DNA from: Anodontia alba
Taxonomy: Eukaryota; Mollusca; Bivalvia; Lucinida; Lucinidae
Assembly: GCA_964016985.1 (NCBI GenBank)
Contig: OZ024828.1
Location: forward strand, 87,250,308 to 87,314,307
Direction of reading: 5' to 3'
Length of the DNA: 64,000 nt
In this document: in pieces, positions 14,313 through 29,093 of the stretch
How positions within the stretch are numbered: the stretch's first letter is position 1
Layout of the letters: every line of letters starts with the position of its first letter
The notes under the pieces: generated by a model
Database searches by the model: none
The model's input: only the letters and a program-made list of their open reading frames with translations
What the model was told of the DNA's origin: nothing
Made by a program: the position numbers and the translations under genes

Positions 14313-17300
14313 TTTTACTCTACATGAAAATATGATCAGATAAAAATAAATCTAGTTTCCTCTGAAGTTTCTGAACTTCAGTGTAATGTATTGGTTCTTT
14401 AGGCGTACCTACCTGAAACCAAACTTTAATACCAAACATTTTGCTGTTGCCAAAACCAGTCTTGAAGTGTCTAGAAATCACAGTAGTGATGCCAACAAAC
14501 AATATCCAAGCAACGAACATCAAAATACCTAAACAAATAAGTAGAAACTTAATATATGCATATGCCTATATAGTATGAGAGGGTGAGCCTACCCAGCTAG
14601 CATTCTACTTAAATCTATATCGAACTGTTATTGACCTTACAAGAATCCCTATTACGAAAACGTGCCTATTCAAATATATAGAAAATTTCACCTCGAAAAA
14701 CTGAAAATTTTCAGATAAAAAAGCTGATATTTTTCACATTTCTGCTTAAAATATAGATTGTGGGTACTCGTTAGAACTGCCCCGCCGAGGCGGTTCTAAC
14801 GAGTGCCCACAATCTATGTTTTTGAGCAGAAATAAGGAAAACATAACGTATACCCCTGTAGAAAAAGGGTAAGAGAAAAGTCCAGGGAGTGCCACAATCA
14901 CAAACCGCAGCCCTTCCCAGACACCAAGAGGAATAACAAAACCCCAGTTTTACTATATAAAAGAGGGGTTTAAGGCAGTCAAAATTATATAGGTATGTTT
15001 TCGTGATGCCGGCGGGTTGATAACGTTGCAATATAGATTTAAGTAGTATGATTGCTAGGTAACTGCTATCGCACTGTTCTATGTTGTGGCAAACTTTGTA
15101 TTAATCATTAATTATTTATGTCCTGTACTTAAATTAATATTAGGACACGATGACTCCTCACTATACTTAGCTTAAAATTTGAGTTCGTCTACTGAGCTAC
15201 CTCATAATGCGCCATTGAGCTATCTCATCATAACATATCGAAGGAATGACAAACAGTGTAGACCCTGATCGATAATGCTTTACAGTGTTTCCCCAGGCCA
15301 CTCTGTCTGGTAACTAAGGTATAAATAAAGTCGCTCGTGTGGCAACGGTACTGACGCGAACGAAAATGCAACGTTCGTGAAGAATTCGTGTGAGATGAAA
15401 GATCTTGACAAACCATGCATTGTGATGCGAATTTGATCATAATCGGACAAAATCTGAGAGAGTTAATGAGCTTTAACGATTTTAAAACTGGTCTCAAAGT
15501 GGTTGTCATTTTGTTTAAATATTTAATGAGATTCTAAAATGTTTAAAATATTGAATAAAATTTTCCTTCTGACAGAAAAACTATATAGTTTTAAGTAAAA
15601 TCAATAAACATCTAGAGAAGAAGCTATGTAAACGAATGAAGAGTTCAAAGACTGTTGCATATACTATATACTTAGGTTTTGCATATTTTAATTAGGGCTT
15701 TATGATGTCATAAATTCTCATTAAATATTCAAAATGGCAGTGTCTATAGAAGCAATCTTAAAATCATCAAACCCAAATAACTTTCTTATTATTCGTCGAA
15801 TGTTAATCAAATTTGTATCAAAATAAATGGTTAGTTAAGGTCTTTCATCTCGTATACAGTCTTTATCAATGTTGCCTCTCGCTCAAATGTCGGTTTACAA
15901 GTTGTTTTAAGGTAACTATAACCCGTCTGGTAACAGATGATCACAGTTTTCAGATTTCATGTCTATTTTTGTTTTTCCTGGGTATCTTCATATTTATTTC
16001 CGCATTCAGGCAAAACAAAACCTTCGTTGACAACTAACAGACGTGTGTGGACACTAGAAAATATCGACAAACAGAGAAATACATGATCAGACAGCATAGA
16101 TACAGTCCGATCTTGTCCTACGCTATTCGCATTTGACATATAGGGCACGTGTTTTTAACACGTTACTGTTACATGTTGAAAGGTCATGGAATGATCCCAT
16201 GCTATTTTCCATGGACTACTCAACTTATATAACCAAGTATCCGCTTTCAAAAAAAAACTTGGTTTACCCTCAGCACATGAAGTGCGCTAAGCCTAGAACA
16301 AGCTTTTTGTGAAAGCTAATACTTGTATATCATATCACAAATACTCCACTCGCCACATATACTAATTACAAAGTGTCTGGAAACACAATTCTCTTACCAT
16401 GGAGCTTTGTTAGAAGAGGAAGCGATGAACCACGGATGATTATTTTCTCATGAAAGTCAACCTTCGACTCCGACAGTGCACGACCTCCTGCATGATACAT
16501 CTGAACCGCTGTGTCTGTTAAATATTGTTATGACAGGAACTTATAAAGGAATTTACTCAGGAACAGCGTCTTGGGACGGTTACTCTTTCAGCGTATGTGA
16601 ACAATAATAATTCTTTAAATGTATATGAACTATAGTAATTCTTTCATTCTTACAGTGTACATGTATATGAACAGTAGTAATTGTTCCATTATTTCAGTGT
16701 ATTTGAACAATAGTTACTTTAATTCTTTCAGTGTATATAAACAGTCATAATTCTTTCAGTTTTTCAGTGTACGTGAACAATAGTAATTCTTTTAATGTGT
16801 GTCAACCATAATAATCCTTTAAGTGTATATGAACAATAGTAATTGTTTTCTTCTTTCATTGTATGTGAACAATATCTATTCTTACAGTCTTTGTAAACAT
16901 TAGTTATTCTTTCAGTGTAAGTGAAAAATAGTAATTCTTTCAGTGAATAATGGTAATTCTATCAGTGTACGTGAACAATAGTTCTAACAGTGTATATGAA
17001 CAATAGTAATTCTTTCAATCCTTCTGTGTATGTAAACAATAGTACTCGTTCGGTGTATGTAAATAATAGTAATTCCTTTAGTGTATGTGAACAAAAAAAA
17101 TCTTTTGCTGTATGTGAACAATAATAATTCTTTCAGTGTATGTAAACAATAGAAATTCAGTGTATGTGAGCAATAGTAATTCTTTCATTCTTTCAATGTA
17201 TGTGAACAACAATAGTAATTCTTTCACTGTATGTAAACCATGATAGTAATTCTTTCATTGTATATGAACAATAGTGAATCTTTCAGTGTATGTGAACAAT

Positions 17301-20300
17301 AGAATTCTTTCAGTGTATTTAGAAAGGTAATTCTTACAGTGTAATAGAACAACTGTAATTCTTTCAGTGTATATAAACAACAGTCATTCCTTCAGTGTAT
17401 GTAAACCATAGTAATTCTTTCAGTGTATTTGAACAAGAGTCATTATTTCAGAGTATGTTAACAATAGTAATTGATCAACAGTAATTCTTTTGGCGTATTT
17501 GAACAACAGTAATTATTTCATTTCTTTCAATGTATGTGAACAATAGCAATTCTTTCAGTGTATGTAAACAACAGTAATTCTTTCAGTGTATGTGAACAAT
17601 AGAAACTCTTTCATTCTTTCAGTGAATGTGAAAAATAGTAATCCTTTCATTCTTTTCTATTCATTCTTTCTAAACCGCGGCAGAAGTAAGGGCGAGAGTT
17701 GTGGCCACGTAAAATCGATTTAAGCCCCCCCCACCCCACCCCCCCAGTGAAATACTTTTCACTGACCGTTCCAAGGGGCTTCCTCTGTCATGGTTTATTT
17801 TTGTTATAGTTCGTCTTTGAATGTATGTGTCGCTTACATCTTTTTGTTTTGGATAGCCATTTGGCCTCTTTGTGGGAAAGTAACTGTCCGTTTGGCTTTC
17901 TGCTAGTGATGTTTGCATTAGGGTCCTGTTATTTCGTTTTTGTGTTTCTTTCCCTTTGATGTCGCTAATGGGAGGTGTGGGATAATTGACTCCTCCGTCA
18001 GAAGGCTATAACCACACCCCTGCGTAAATCCTTAGACAAACAATATCGTGATACCTGTATTTGTCAATGAAAACTGCATTCGTACCTGTATTTATCAATG
18101 AAAAAGTACATACTAGGTAATATTGTTTGTCTAAGCAATAACATTAACCGTTAACTGGTAAGCTGTTTTGGTTGGTCAGATTCTGGTGTCGTTTACTGGT
18201 CAGGTGATTTCACGGAGGACTCAGTTGTATCGATTCCTGATCATTGCCTTCCTTTCTATTTTTCTTTGTATGTGAACAATAGTAATTCTTTCAGTGTATA
18301 TAAACAATAGTAATTATTTCAGTGTTTGTGAACAATAGTAATTCTTTCAGTATATGTGAACAGTCGTAATTGTTTCAGTATAATTATGTGAACAGTAGTA
18401 ATTCTTTCAGTGTATATGAACAATCGTAACTCTTTCAGTATAATTATGTGAACAGTAGTAATTCTTTCAGTGTATGTGAAGAATAGTTATTCTTCCAGTG
18501 TTTTCAGTGTATGTGAACAATAGTAATCTTTTCATTATTTCATTGTATGTGAACAATAGTAATTCTTTCAGTGTATATGAACAATGGTGATTCTTTCAGT
18601 GTTTGTGAACAATAGTAATTTTTTCAGTGTATGCGAACAATCGTAATTCTTTCAGTATAATTATGTGAACAGTAGTATTTTTTTTCAGTGTAAATGAAGA
18701 ACAGTTATTCTTCAAGTGCTTTCAGTATATGTGAACAATAGTAATCCTTCAGTGTATGTGAACAATTATTATTCTTCCAGTGCATGTGAACAGTAATTGT
18801 TTTTTCACCATTTTCTCTGAGTAAAACTTTATATCTACCATCATGCCAACTATAAATGAAATTCATCGAAAGGTCTTTATGATTTAGCTATACAAACTTA
18901 AATGCAAACATTTTGACTTTTATATGAAAATTCTAAGTCAATCCTGGGGTGGGGATCGTTCTGAGTAAATTTCTAGACCTATAGCTACCATCATGCGTAA
19001 TATACATGAAATTCATAAAAGGGATGATAATATAGCTATATAAACTTAAATGCAAAACTTTTGACTTTTATATAAAAAATCTAAGTCCGTGACCTTGACC
19101 TAAAGGTCAGGCCTCGTGTCAGGGATAGCACTGAGTAAAACTTTAGACCTATATCTACTATCATGCCAAATATAAATGAAATACATCAAAGGATCTTTAT
19201 AATATAAGGTCTTATAAACTCTGACAGAAAAACTTTGACTCTAGTTCCATGAACTTGACGGAAAGACGAACGAACCTACGTAGGAACAAACGAACGGACG
19301 AATGGAAAACCAAAAACTATATACCCCTCTACATACTTCGTATGTCCAGGGTATAACAAATAGGGACAACACAAATGTCAAATATGAAACCTCAGACGCA
19401 CATATATCTCGAAGACCTGCAACAGAAGAACTGCATCCTGACTTGGGATGGGGCGGTATCTTAAACCAGTTTTCCTCAAATCTCATTAACATATTTCATT
19501 TAGCAAATCAGCAAGTCACGGAATGATAATTGAATAGATTAGACTAATCAGAATTCATTGTATGTTAAACAAAGGAATTGGACACAAGTTACAACAATAT
19601 AAGATAGTCCTTTCCCTGTAGCTTGAAATACATTCACTTGAAGATACAGCTTTATCTTACAACATCATCTTAATGATCATTAAATAAATTCTTAAATGAA
19701 AGATCGTTTGGAAGTTAACACATAAATCATCACGAAAACACGCCTATATAGTTTTGACCCCCTTAAACCCCACTTTTATACAGTAAAACTGGGGTTTACA
19801 GGGGTATACATTATTTTTCTTATTTCTGCTCCAAGCATAAATTATGGGTACTCGTTAGAACCGCCTCCGCGAGGCGGTTCTAACGAGTACCCACAATCTA
19901 TGTTTTGAGGAGAAATATGAAAAATATTAGAATTTTTTATCTGAAAATTTTTAGTTTTTGGAGGTAAAATTTTCTATATATTTGAATAGGCGTGTTTTCG
20001 TAATGTGAAAAAACAAACAAACAAAAAAAAAAAAAAAAAAAAAAAAAAAGAAAAGCTGAGTCGGTTCATGATCAGAATTCTAAAATGCAATACTGAATTC
20101 TAGCTCATGGTTGAGCAATGAATATGCTATTTAAATAAATCGAATAAAAGAAAAATAATAGACTTATTATTTAGTCTATTTATGAACAGATATCTAGCAT
20201 ACAATACTGTTATAGTCCATAATTGAGCGATAAGCTACGTTCAAAATGATTCAACTACAACAATGCTTTCTTACTTTCATACACGTTTCCTAATGCAAGA

Positions 20301-23300
20301 ACATTATGAAAACACGTTTATTCAAATATATAGAAAATTTCACCTCCAAAAACTGATTTTTTTTTCAGATAAAAATTCGGCGAGGCTGTTCTAACGAGTA
20401 CCCACAATCTATGTTTTTGAGCAGTGATAAGAAAAATAATGTATACTCCTGTAAACCCCAGTTTTACTACATACAAGTGGGGCTTGAGGGGGTCAAAATT
20501 ATATAGGCATGTTTTCGTGATGAACATGTGATACTTATTTGCTGAGTCTGTTCCTGAAGAGTAATCTAACGTGCAGTGCTGCTTTCTGGCCTAAGGTTGT
20601 ACGATATTCTACAGTAAGTAAATCGAAATAAATCTAAAAAATCCAAATTTTAATAATGCTTTCTTACTTTCATACACATTTCCCCATGCAAAATACATGC
20701 AACTGTCATTTACTGAGTGTTCGTGAACAGTAATCTAACGTGCAATACTGCTTTCTAGCCCAAGGTTGTGAGATATTCTACATCAAATAAAGCCAAATAT
20801 ATTTAAAAAATATCCAAATGCAATAATGCTTTCTTACTTTCATATACCTTTCCCCATGCAAGTAACATATAATATTCATTGTTGAGATCGTATGTGTCGT
20901 AGCCCCAAAACTCTGTGAATACTTTCATTGATCTTGGTCTAGTCAGGCGGCATTGCAGTTTTCCGTCGGCTGATCTGGCAGACATATCTCTAAACCCAGT
21001 CTGTAAGCACACACAATTCAGTCGTAAGTTAATACACTCAGGGTAAATACCTATTAGAATCTTTCATGAGCGTGAGGTGCAGACTGAAATAGCCGTTTCG
21101 AGGTTAACTGTTCGGCATCACTCGGGAAGGCTCCCGAGCCTCCCAGTTATCCCTAGGAAAGGAATTTTCACTCTGCACCGAACGTATACCTTTTGATACA
21201 AAGCAGTTTAAGACTTTAATTAGAACTGATTAAATGAAAATTTTAGCGTTTATAAAGGTTTCTTTTTACCGACCAAAGAAGCTGACGTCATCAACGATTG
21301 ACATTCAGTTCTTTCCGTCGACGTCCGACGTAACATAAACACACGACATTTGTCACCTTCTAGATGCTAGTCGTCTGTACAACCATTGTCTTGAAGATGA
21401 AATTACATGACCACCTATATAATCAATGTATTGAATGCACGTTAAGGTCTTTATTTTTATCCGGCCGACGGATCGGATAAGCGCGGTATGATAAGATTGG
21501 TCAGCCATCGTGAAAATCGCGGAAAACCAGGTTTAGTAAGCAAGAAAAAAAAATCTGCAAAATGAACGGAGCATAGATACAATGTTTTAAACATCTGCAT
21601 GTGGGAATCTATTTTTCTGTAGTACAGTCAACTCTCATCATATCAAGTAAAAGCTAGGAGTTAAGGAACTTAATCAATACATGCCTTCATTTGGTTTGAC
21701 AAACATTAGTTCTAGCTACCAGTGTTTGAGATAATGAGAGTCAGTTGTATTTGTTATTAATATTTCTTCTTGTTTAATCTTTACCACTATGCGCGAATTC
21801 AACAGACGACAAAATGATGGATTTTTTTCCCAGAAAAGAGTAGTTTTTTTCTTCTGACCGTTCCAAGGCGATTCCTCTGTTGTAGTCTTTCTTTGTTTAT
21901 GCGTCGGGGTTTCATATGAGACGTTTGTAATGTCAGTGTTTGTTCCTCATCTCCTTCTTTTGAAGCCCTGCAGTCCAATGTGTTTTACACAGACACATGA
22001 TACGTGTTATGGTAAAAGAGCCGACATTGCTTGTGCGAAGAACACAGGTTTATGCGAGCCTATGCTGTTCGCTTACATAGCAGGTAGGCCAAAGGAAAGT
22101 TTCAGCCAAGGCAATAGACATGTGGCCTTGTTAAGGGACTGGAGATGCCCACTGAAAGTTTGATTTGAAGGAAAGTCAGAAGACCCTTTTTCTGGCGACG
22201 CGGCTCATATGAACCGCAACGTCAGAAATGTACCGTCGAACATGTGCGCCCACCGAAGATTCAGATCAGACAGCGCGAATGCGCAGACTGATCTGAATCT
22301 TCACTGGGCGCTGTTTGGATAGCCAAGATTTCGAATGCACATTTGCTTTATGCGGAAAACGAAGAGGATGTGCTGGCGGATTTGAATTTTCGCTGTGCGC
22401 ACGTCTGATAGTACGTTTTCTGACGTTGCGGTTCATCTTATCTGCTGAAAGTTGCAAACAAAGGCATTTGAAGAACGCAGAAAACTTCCAAACCCGCCAT
22501 TATAATAATTTGAATGGCACGAAATCTTCGCTTAGGTGGTGATAGTTAATCAGAAATTATGCAAGAATATTGTATCTTATACTTCAAGAAACATAGGTTT
22601 TGGACGTTCCATATATTACATGAGGAAATTAAGAATAAAACAAACGCTTTCTTAAATATCAATCTGCTGTGTTTATGGATTCTTTACACTAGCAAATTCA
22701 TTTTAACAGCAACATTTTTGGGAGCAAATGCTGTCGGTGTAACGAGGGTTCACTGTATTATGATGCACTTACCCTATACGTTCTCGTGTAGTACTGAAAG
22801 GGGTTATATCCATTCTGAACTGTCAAAAGATCATTTACGCCGGTGCATGTGTGCACGTGATCTTTGCCCTGGAACAAATATTTAGCTGAGTGTTAAAATA
22901 AACAATTATTCTTTTCATATCTTGTCTTTGAATAGTTTAGGCTCATCTCATTACAACCGACGTGTAGTTTTATAAGGGTCTTAAATTTTTGGCAATTTGT
23001 CTCCTACCCATTTAGTTTCCACTTAAATCTGCATTGGATCATTATCGAGGTTTAAGTAAACTGTTAGTGGGTAAATTTATAAATCAGTTTGCTTCATATT
23101 AGTATTATCAAGTGGATTTTGGTCTACTAAAAATATTAATTAGCAATTTCGCTGGCACGGACACCCATAGTTTTGTGTCATTTACAGGGAGTGCCATACT
23201 ATGGCTATGAATAAGATAGAAGTTGTTTAGTATTGTTAATAGGGTATAAACTATGAAGGTATGCAACGCTATAATGTTTTGTCGCAAATATCTCTGCGGA

Positions 23301-23376
23301 GACTCTCCAGATCAACATGTGCTTCCACAGTCTGTTTCTGGCGTAGCCATCTGTTTATTACACTAGTCTATTGCAT

Positions 23377-23411
<35 letters not shown>

Positions 23412-26400
23412 CAAAAAACAAAAACAAAAAAAAAAAAACAAAAAAAAAAAAAAAAACAGAAAAGATTTTGTAGATATATAGGCAGAACTGTGTTTTGCAA
23501 TTTTCATACTCGGCTTTGTTCAAACAGTATAAGTTCCGTACGAGAATCGTTAGGCGCTACAGCCAACTATGCAGCACATTTTAATACAAGCTTTACATTT
23601 TCTTGGACAATTAAGTACAATTTTGTGTGCGAATATAAATACAATATTTTATTAGTCCAAGCAAAGTAAATAAATAGAATAAATCACTATACCAGATGGT
23701 ACAAAGACGCTAGGGAATGTTTATTTGATACAGAACAGTAGCAAAAACAATAAAACACTGACAATACTGATGGGGCGATTTTCTGGAATTTTAGGCCTCA
23801 TCACGAAAACTTGTGTATATAATTTTGACCCCCTTAAACCCCATTTTTATATAGTAAAACTGGGGTTTACAGGGGTATACATTCTTTTTCTTATTTCTGC
23901 TGAGAACATAGATTGTGGGTACTCGATAGAACCGCCTCATCGAGGCGGTTCTAACGAGTACCCACAATCTATGTTTTCAGCATAAACATTAAAAATATCA
24001 GAATATTTTTATCCGAAATGTTTCATTGTTTGGTGGTAAAATTTTCAGTATATTTGTATATGTTTTCGTAATGTCTAGATGGATTTACGCTATTAAATTA
24101 AAACATGCATAAACAGTATACAAATTTATTTGTAAAATATAGTCTGAGAGCAGAAAGCCGGACATGAGGCACTGGCACTTTTATGCATTTTGCAGACTTG
24201 GTATAGACAACATTATTATATGGAATTGATCGGGACAAAACAAAACATTTACAAAATGATTCGGTGTTAAAATCTTTTCAGTGTCATATAAGTCATATGT
24301 AAATTGTAATATCATATTTACAAAGTCCTTTTCGGTAACCGATAACCCATTTCGGCCCCTCTCGATGAAAAGGTCCGTTTCGATGTTTGGTGGAACCGCG
24401 GCCCGGACTACACTTTTTGTTCATTGCTGCGGACAACAGTACAACCGTTTTATGCAGATATGCAAAAAAGTAGTCCACTCTTTTAACGGCAAACCTAACA
24501 TTTTTCTCAATTCGTATGTTTTATTTCTTGTGTGTTTAAATTGTAACGATTTAAATGTTAAAAGCAAAATGTTCAGATTCACATTAGTTGTGTATACTAT
24601 ATTGTTAAGCAAGAAAATAACAGACAAAGTGTACAGAGTATCCTTTAGTTTTTATATCTCAGGCATATGTGTGCTCGAGTATGATTTTGTTGATCTCCGA
24701 AAAATGCTACGTCACAAATCGATGCGGTCATATGCTAATGACCTATATTTGGACGACCATTATACAAACATGGCCGTCTCTAATGCATTTTATCTATTTT
24801 TCTCCCTGAATTTGATCAACATTGCTAGTATTCTCAGTCGAACCTGTTCTAGCTTCTTGTCGGATACCAATATCATTTTCATCAATGAATTATAAATATT
24901 AATTTACTTAATGAATTAAAGGCAATCTACTGCCTTCTGCTTGCCTCACCTCTTTGATAGCAGCAACACATCTTGATGTCAGAGACCAAGTATCAAAGAC
25001 TGGCTCTACAAAGTATCATATATAGATTTGAACCAGCTTATAGTAAGGAATTATAAAACATGACATAAAGTTCTAGGAGCTACCGAACAACCGCAGTCCC
25101 ATCCGGGCTTGATTACCCAATGCTGTAGGTTTGGCGCATTTTACTGTAGTACTCATATTCACCCACCCATATTGTACTCAATATGATTAAAACATTTTTC
25201 TTCAAAATTGTGAAGTTTTCTTTGGTTTTGTTTGTTTATTCCTATCTATATGCATCAGAGTGTATAATAAAAGTCGAAAAAGTGTTATTCCTATTTATAG
25301 TGTATAAGTCTAATATGTTCGAATGCAGAATTAAACATTATCAGATTAGCAGGAAATTATTAGGTTGGCTATAACAGGAAAACGGGTTGTCGAAATGTGG
25401 AACATTAAATCTGTTGACGGTAATGCAACCGCTCTCACTAAAATGAAATTGAACAAGATTTATATTTAGGTTTACAGAAGAGCCTACTCTACGATTTTAG
25501 CTCCTCCGGAAAAATACAATTTGTATTTTCAAATTTTATTTTTATTTAATGTCCCTTCTCTTCAAATTTGGGCTGGAATGTTGCATTATACATGTATCAT
25601 TGGTCGATAGTTATTTCAGTTTGATAGACCCAAGCTTTTTCATATCTTTATTCTTATTTTTATTCCTTTCCACCAACAGCATTTTTTAGAAATGTCCCGT
25701 AAACCTAAAGATAAAAAACTCTGGCCTAATTTAGAATAACAAACCATCACAGGATCATCCGAAAAGCCTACGGCAACGAAGTCAGCTCTAGAAGTAGACA
25801 TTTCAAATATGAAATCATCTCCACGGGCTTCGTAAGTAACTGCTACAGTACAGTCGCTACCACTGCAGGATTTTGGATAGAAGAAACAGCCTTTGGTATC
25901 TCCACAAGCTCCCCAGTCTATATCCTCGAAGTCGAAAGATTCCTATCAATGATAAATGTATAAAATGTATAAGCTGCGTTACAGCGAAATCTTAAAATGC
26001 TTTGTTCCATTCTGGGAATTTTGAGACTTTATATGAGGATCACTGATGATGCTTACTTGGCCGAAACTAGCTAGTCTGGTCCAGAAACTTTGACTCTTCA
26101 GCTGTTTAATCTCTCTCTCTCTCTCTCTCTGTGTGCGTGTGTGTGTTCATTGCTCTCATTCCTTTTAGAATTATTTATCTACACTGCAGCTGGTGTTAGT
26201 GCCGTGTGACGTCCGTAAAAAGTCTATATAGTTTATATTCGCTTTTCCTTTAATTCCCAGCTAGCATTCTGCTTAAAACTATATCAGACCAGGAATCCTG
26301 TCGGGCCGATAACGGTCCGATATGAATTTAAGCAGAATGCTGACTGCGGTTGTGAACATTGAACCCATTCCGGGATTTTCGAAACTTCTGGATGGTCACT

Positions 26401-29055
26401 GATGAGGCCTACCCAAGAGCAATATGCCCCTCCAACTTCTTCGAAGTGGGGGCATAAAATCAGTACTTAGTACATGCTATGAACTATGTAGTGACACAGT
26501 TTGTTACATGATGATTGGTATTTTATGTTCCTTTCAACATTATTTAAGACATATCGAGATGATGGAATTGCGACAATGAAAGACTCTGTGTAATAAAGAG
26601 CGGCACAGTCAAGAGCTGAATTCCGCCTGTGGTGGAATTCGAACCTAAGACCTCGTGATCCAAAAGTCGGTAGCGCTAACCACTCGGTCACCCGAACGCT
26701 TCTTTGTTATAGATGAAAATTATTTATTATGGAAATATTAGGAAAATATCAAAGGAATCTCGGACAAAGGTGTCCAGGATTCTTTACTATCAAAACAAAA
26801 GGATACGGATGCAGCCGAGTAGTTACATATCGATTGTTTTACCTGTTCGGCTGGGACCACGTTTGCAGGAGTCGCCGATCTTAAAACTGGCGCTGTTAGA
26901 TCAATCCAGAAAGTTGCATAATCCACAACCACCATGTACCTAATAAAACAGAAAAGATTGTTTAAACCAAAAAACAAATCATGAGATGATTTATATAAAC
27001 TTTTAGCTTTTTATCAAATCCTGTACCATATAACAATATGCGATGTATATATGTGAACTTAAATGAATAAAATATTGTTTAAACCAACAAAAGAGAGTAA
27101 AAATGTCGTGACAAACCTTGTCTTTGCTGGGGACATTGTATTTAAGAAATAAATCAGCTCTAGGCTCTAGCAGTGATTTGTTGAGTAATAAATCACTGTT
27201 TGGATGTCAGTTGTAAACTAGATCAAATCACGAGCGCGGAGCGCGACTGCTTTATCTACTTACAACTGACCCACAAACTGTGATTTATTACTCAAAAAAT
27301 CACGCACAAGAGCTGAATTTCGACTCTAACACATAAAAACGACGAAAAAGTAATTGTATCCTTCAGATTCTTCCAACTAACCGCTATCGCATAAAGAATC
27401 CCCGCCCACAGTTTTGACTGTAACGCTGTTATTTACGTGCATTTCTTACGTTATCATGATTATTGATGCCAGGAAACGACGTTACATCGTCTAATGTCGT
27501 GGAAACGAACTGACTCAGCAAAGCGTCAAAATGATGTTGAAACGGTGCCAGATAGCGTCGCGCGCTTCCGCCCAGTGATTTGTTGCAGAATAAATCACTG
27601 AATTTAACCATTGGCTATATAGGCGACTGAATTTAATCATTGGCTATATAGGCGAGGAGTATTAGAATTTCCATTATTCCTCATGAAAAGGCTCAGTCAA
27701 ACTGAGTCTGCTGTTTTCTGATTTTCTTTTCTTCTGTATTTCCAAAGGAACCCGAATATTTCCAAAGGATCCCGAAGATTTCCAAAGGATCCCGAATATT
27801 TCCAAAGGATCCCGAATATTTCCAAGGGAACCCGAATATTCTGTGTTCGCAGCAGCTGGCGTACAGTACTAGTGCATGCCGTAAAACTTCGCCCTGAACT
27901 TGTGAGAAAATTGCATTTTTCACTACGAAAGCACGCCTATTCAAATATATAGAAAAACTGATCTCCAAAAACTGAAAATTTTCAGACAAAAAACATTTTT
28001 CATATTTCTGCTCAAAACATAGATTGTGGGTACTCGTTAGAACCGCCTCGGTGAGGTGGTTCTAACGAGTACCCAAATTTATGTTTTTGAGCAGAAATAA
28101 GAAAATGAATGTATACCCCTGTAAACTCCAATTTTACTATATAAAAGTGGGATTTTAGGGGGTCAAAATTTTATAGGCATGTTTTCCTGATGCATTATTC
28201 CTTATAAACAGACTCAATCGAACACAGTCTGCTATTTTCAATGTTTGATTTGTTCTTGTAGCTCCAAAGAATCCCTACTTCGGAATATTTTTGGCACATG
28301 CAAGCGGCGCACCTTCAGATGAGTGCTCTCCTTTCCTCTTAGAATAGAAACTTTTTTTCAGATGGGATCACAGTCTATTTTGAACAAGCTACCTCCCCTA
28401 AAAGTACATCTAGTTCCCTAAATATGTTGTGTGCTCCAACAGTGAAAACCCTCGCCACAATGCACACGCACACGCAGACTATTTCCCGCCTAGACTAGGG
28501 CGCTTTGTATGATGACCTGTGCTCCGGCTTATATTAAAAGTGAAACGTGCATCAAGTAATATACATACTAGATAATAAAAAGCCTGTTTAGCTGCGTAGT
28601 TTGGTGAAAATGTTTGGAAAACTGGCTGAGAAATAAGAAATTTATTCGGTATAGAAGAGCTAGAAAATGTTGCTAAGCAAGTCGCTTTTTTATGTATAAG
28701 TGAGCTCAAAATCACTTATTAAATATGCAGGAAATTAAATAAATCGCATCTGAAACAATGTTGTATTATGTATACCTATAAATATGTTCAATTACATATA
28801 TACTAACAACTTGCAAACGTAAACAGTATATTTCTGTCAATAGGCAGCGTTTATTTGTCTTAACAAAAATTAAATGTTTAAATGAATATCCAAAACAGCG
28901 GCGCCCAAGTTCACATTTAAAAGGCTTTAAATTGTAACATCTTTCATATTTATTAATCGATTTTGATCAAATTTGAGTCAATATGCTTTTTTTCTAAAGT
29001 TAAAATACTTAAGCATACAACGTTATTATTTGGCTTTTCTTTCGAATACATTTTG

Positions 29056-29093
<38 letters not shown>

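Larger units (their letters stand above)
14592..15060. mobile_element. Palindromic MITE (CCCAGCTAGCATTCT family), copy 3, split by H-MITE
   Basis: Left arm CCCAGCTAGCATTCTACTT to about 14650 and right arm (complement reads ACCTAGCAATCATACTACTT) from about 15010 pair with each other; between them lies H-MITE copy 2, which itself contains a third repeat. Gives the relative age order: this MITE first, then H-MITE, then the innermost piece. Confidence 0.8.

Noticed and set aside
14069..14335. Thr-His repeat protein
   Set aside because: Translation of (CA)n microsatellites.
16580..18800. Possible CRISPR-like array (28-bp repeat)
   Set aside because: Units are contiguous and degenerate with no unique spacers, and the context is eukaryotic intron DNA.
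24281..24895. 204-codon open frame on the plus strand
   Set aside because: Longest unassigned frame, but no recognisable motif, in an intron of the minus-strand gene, with composition expected of A/T-rich DNA. A transcript or homologue would be needed.
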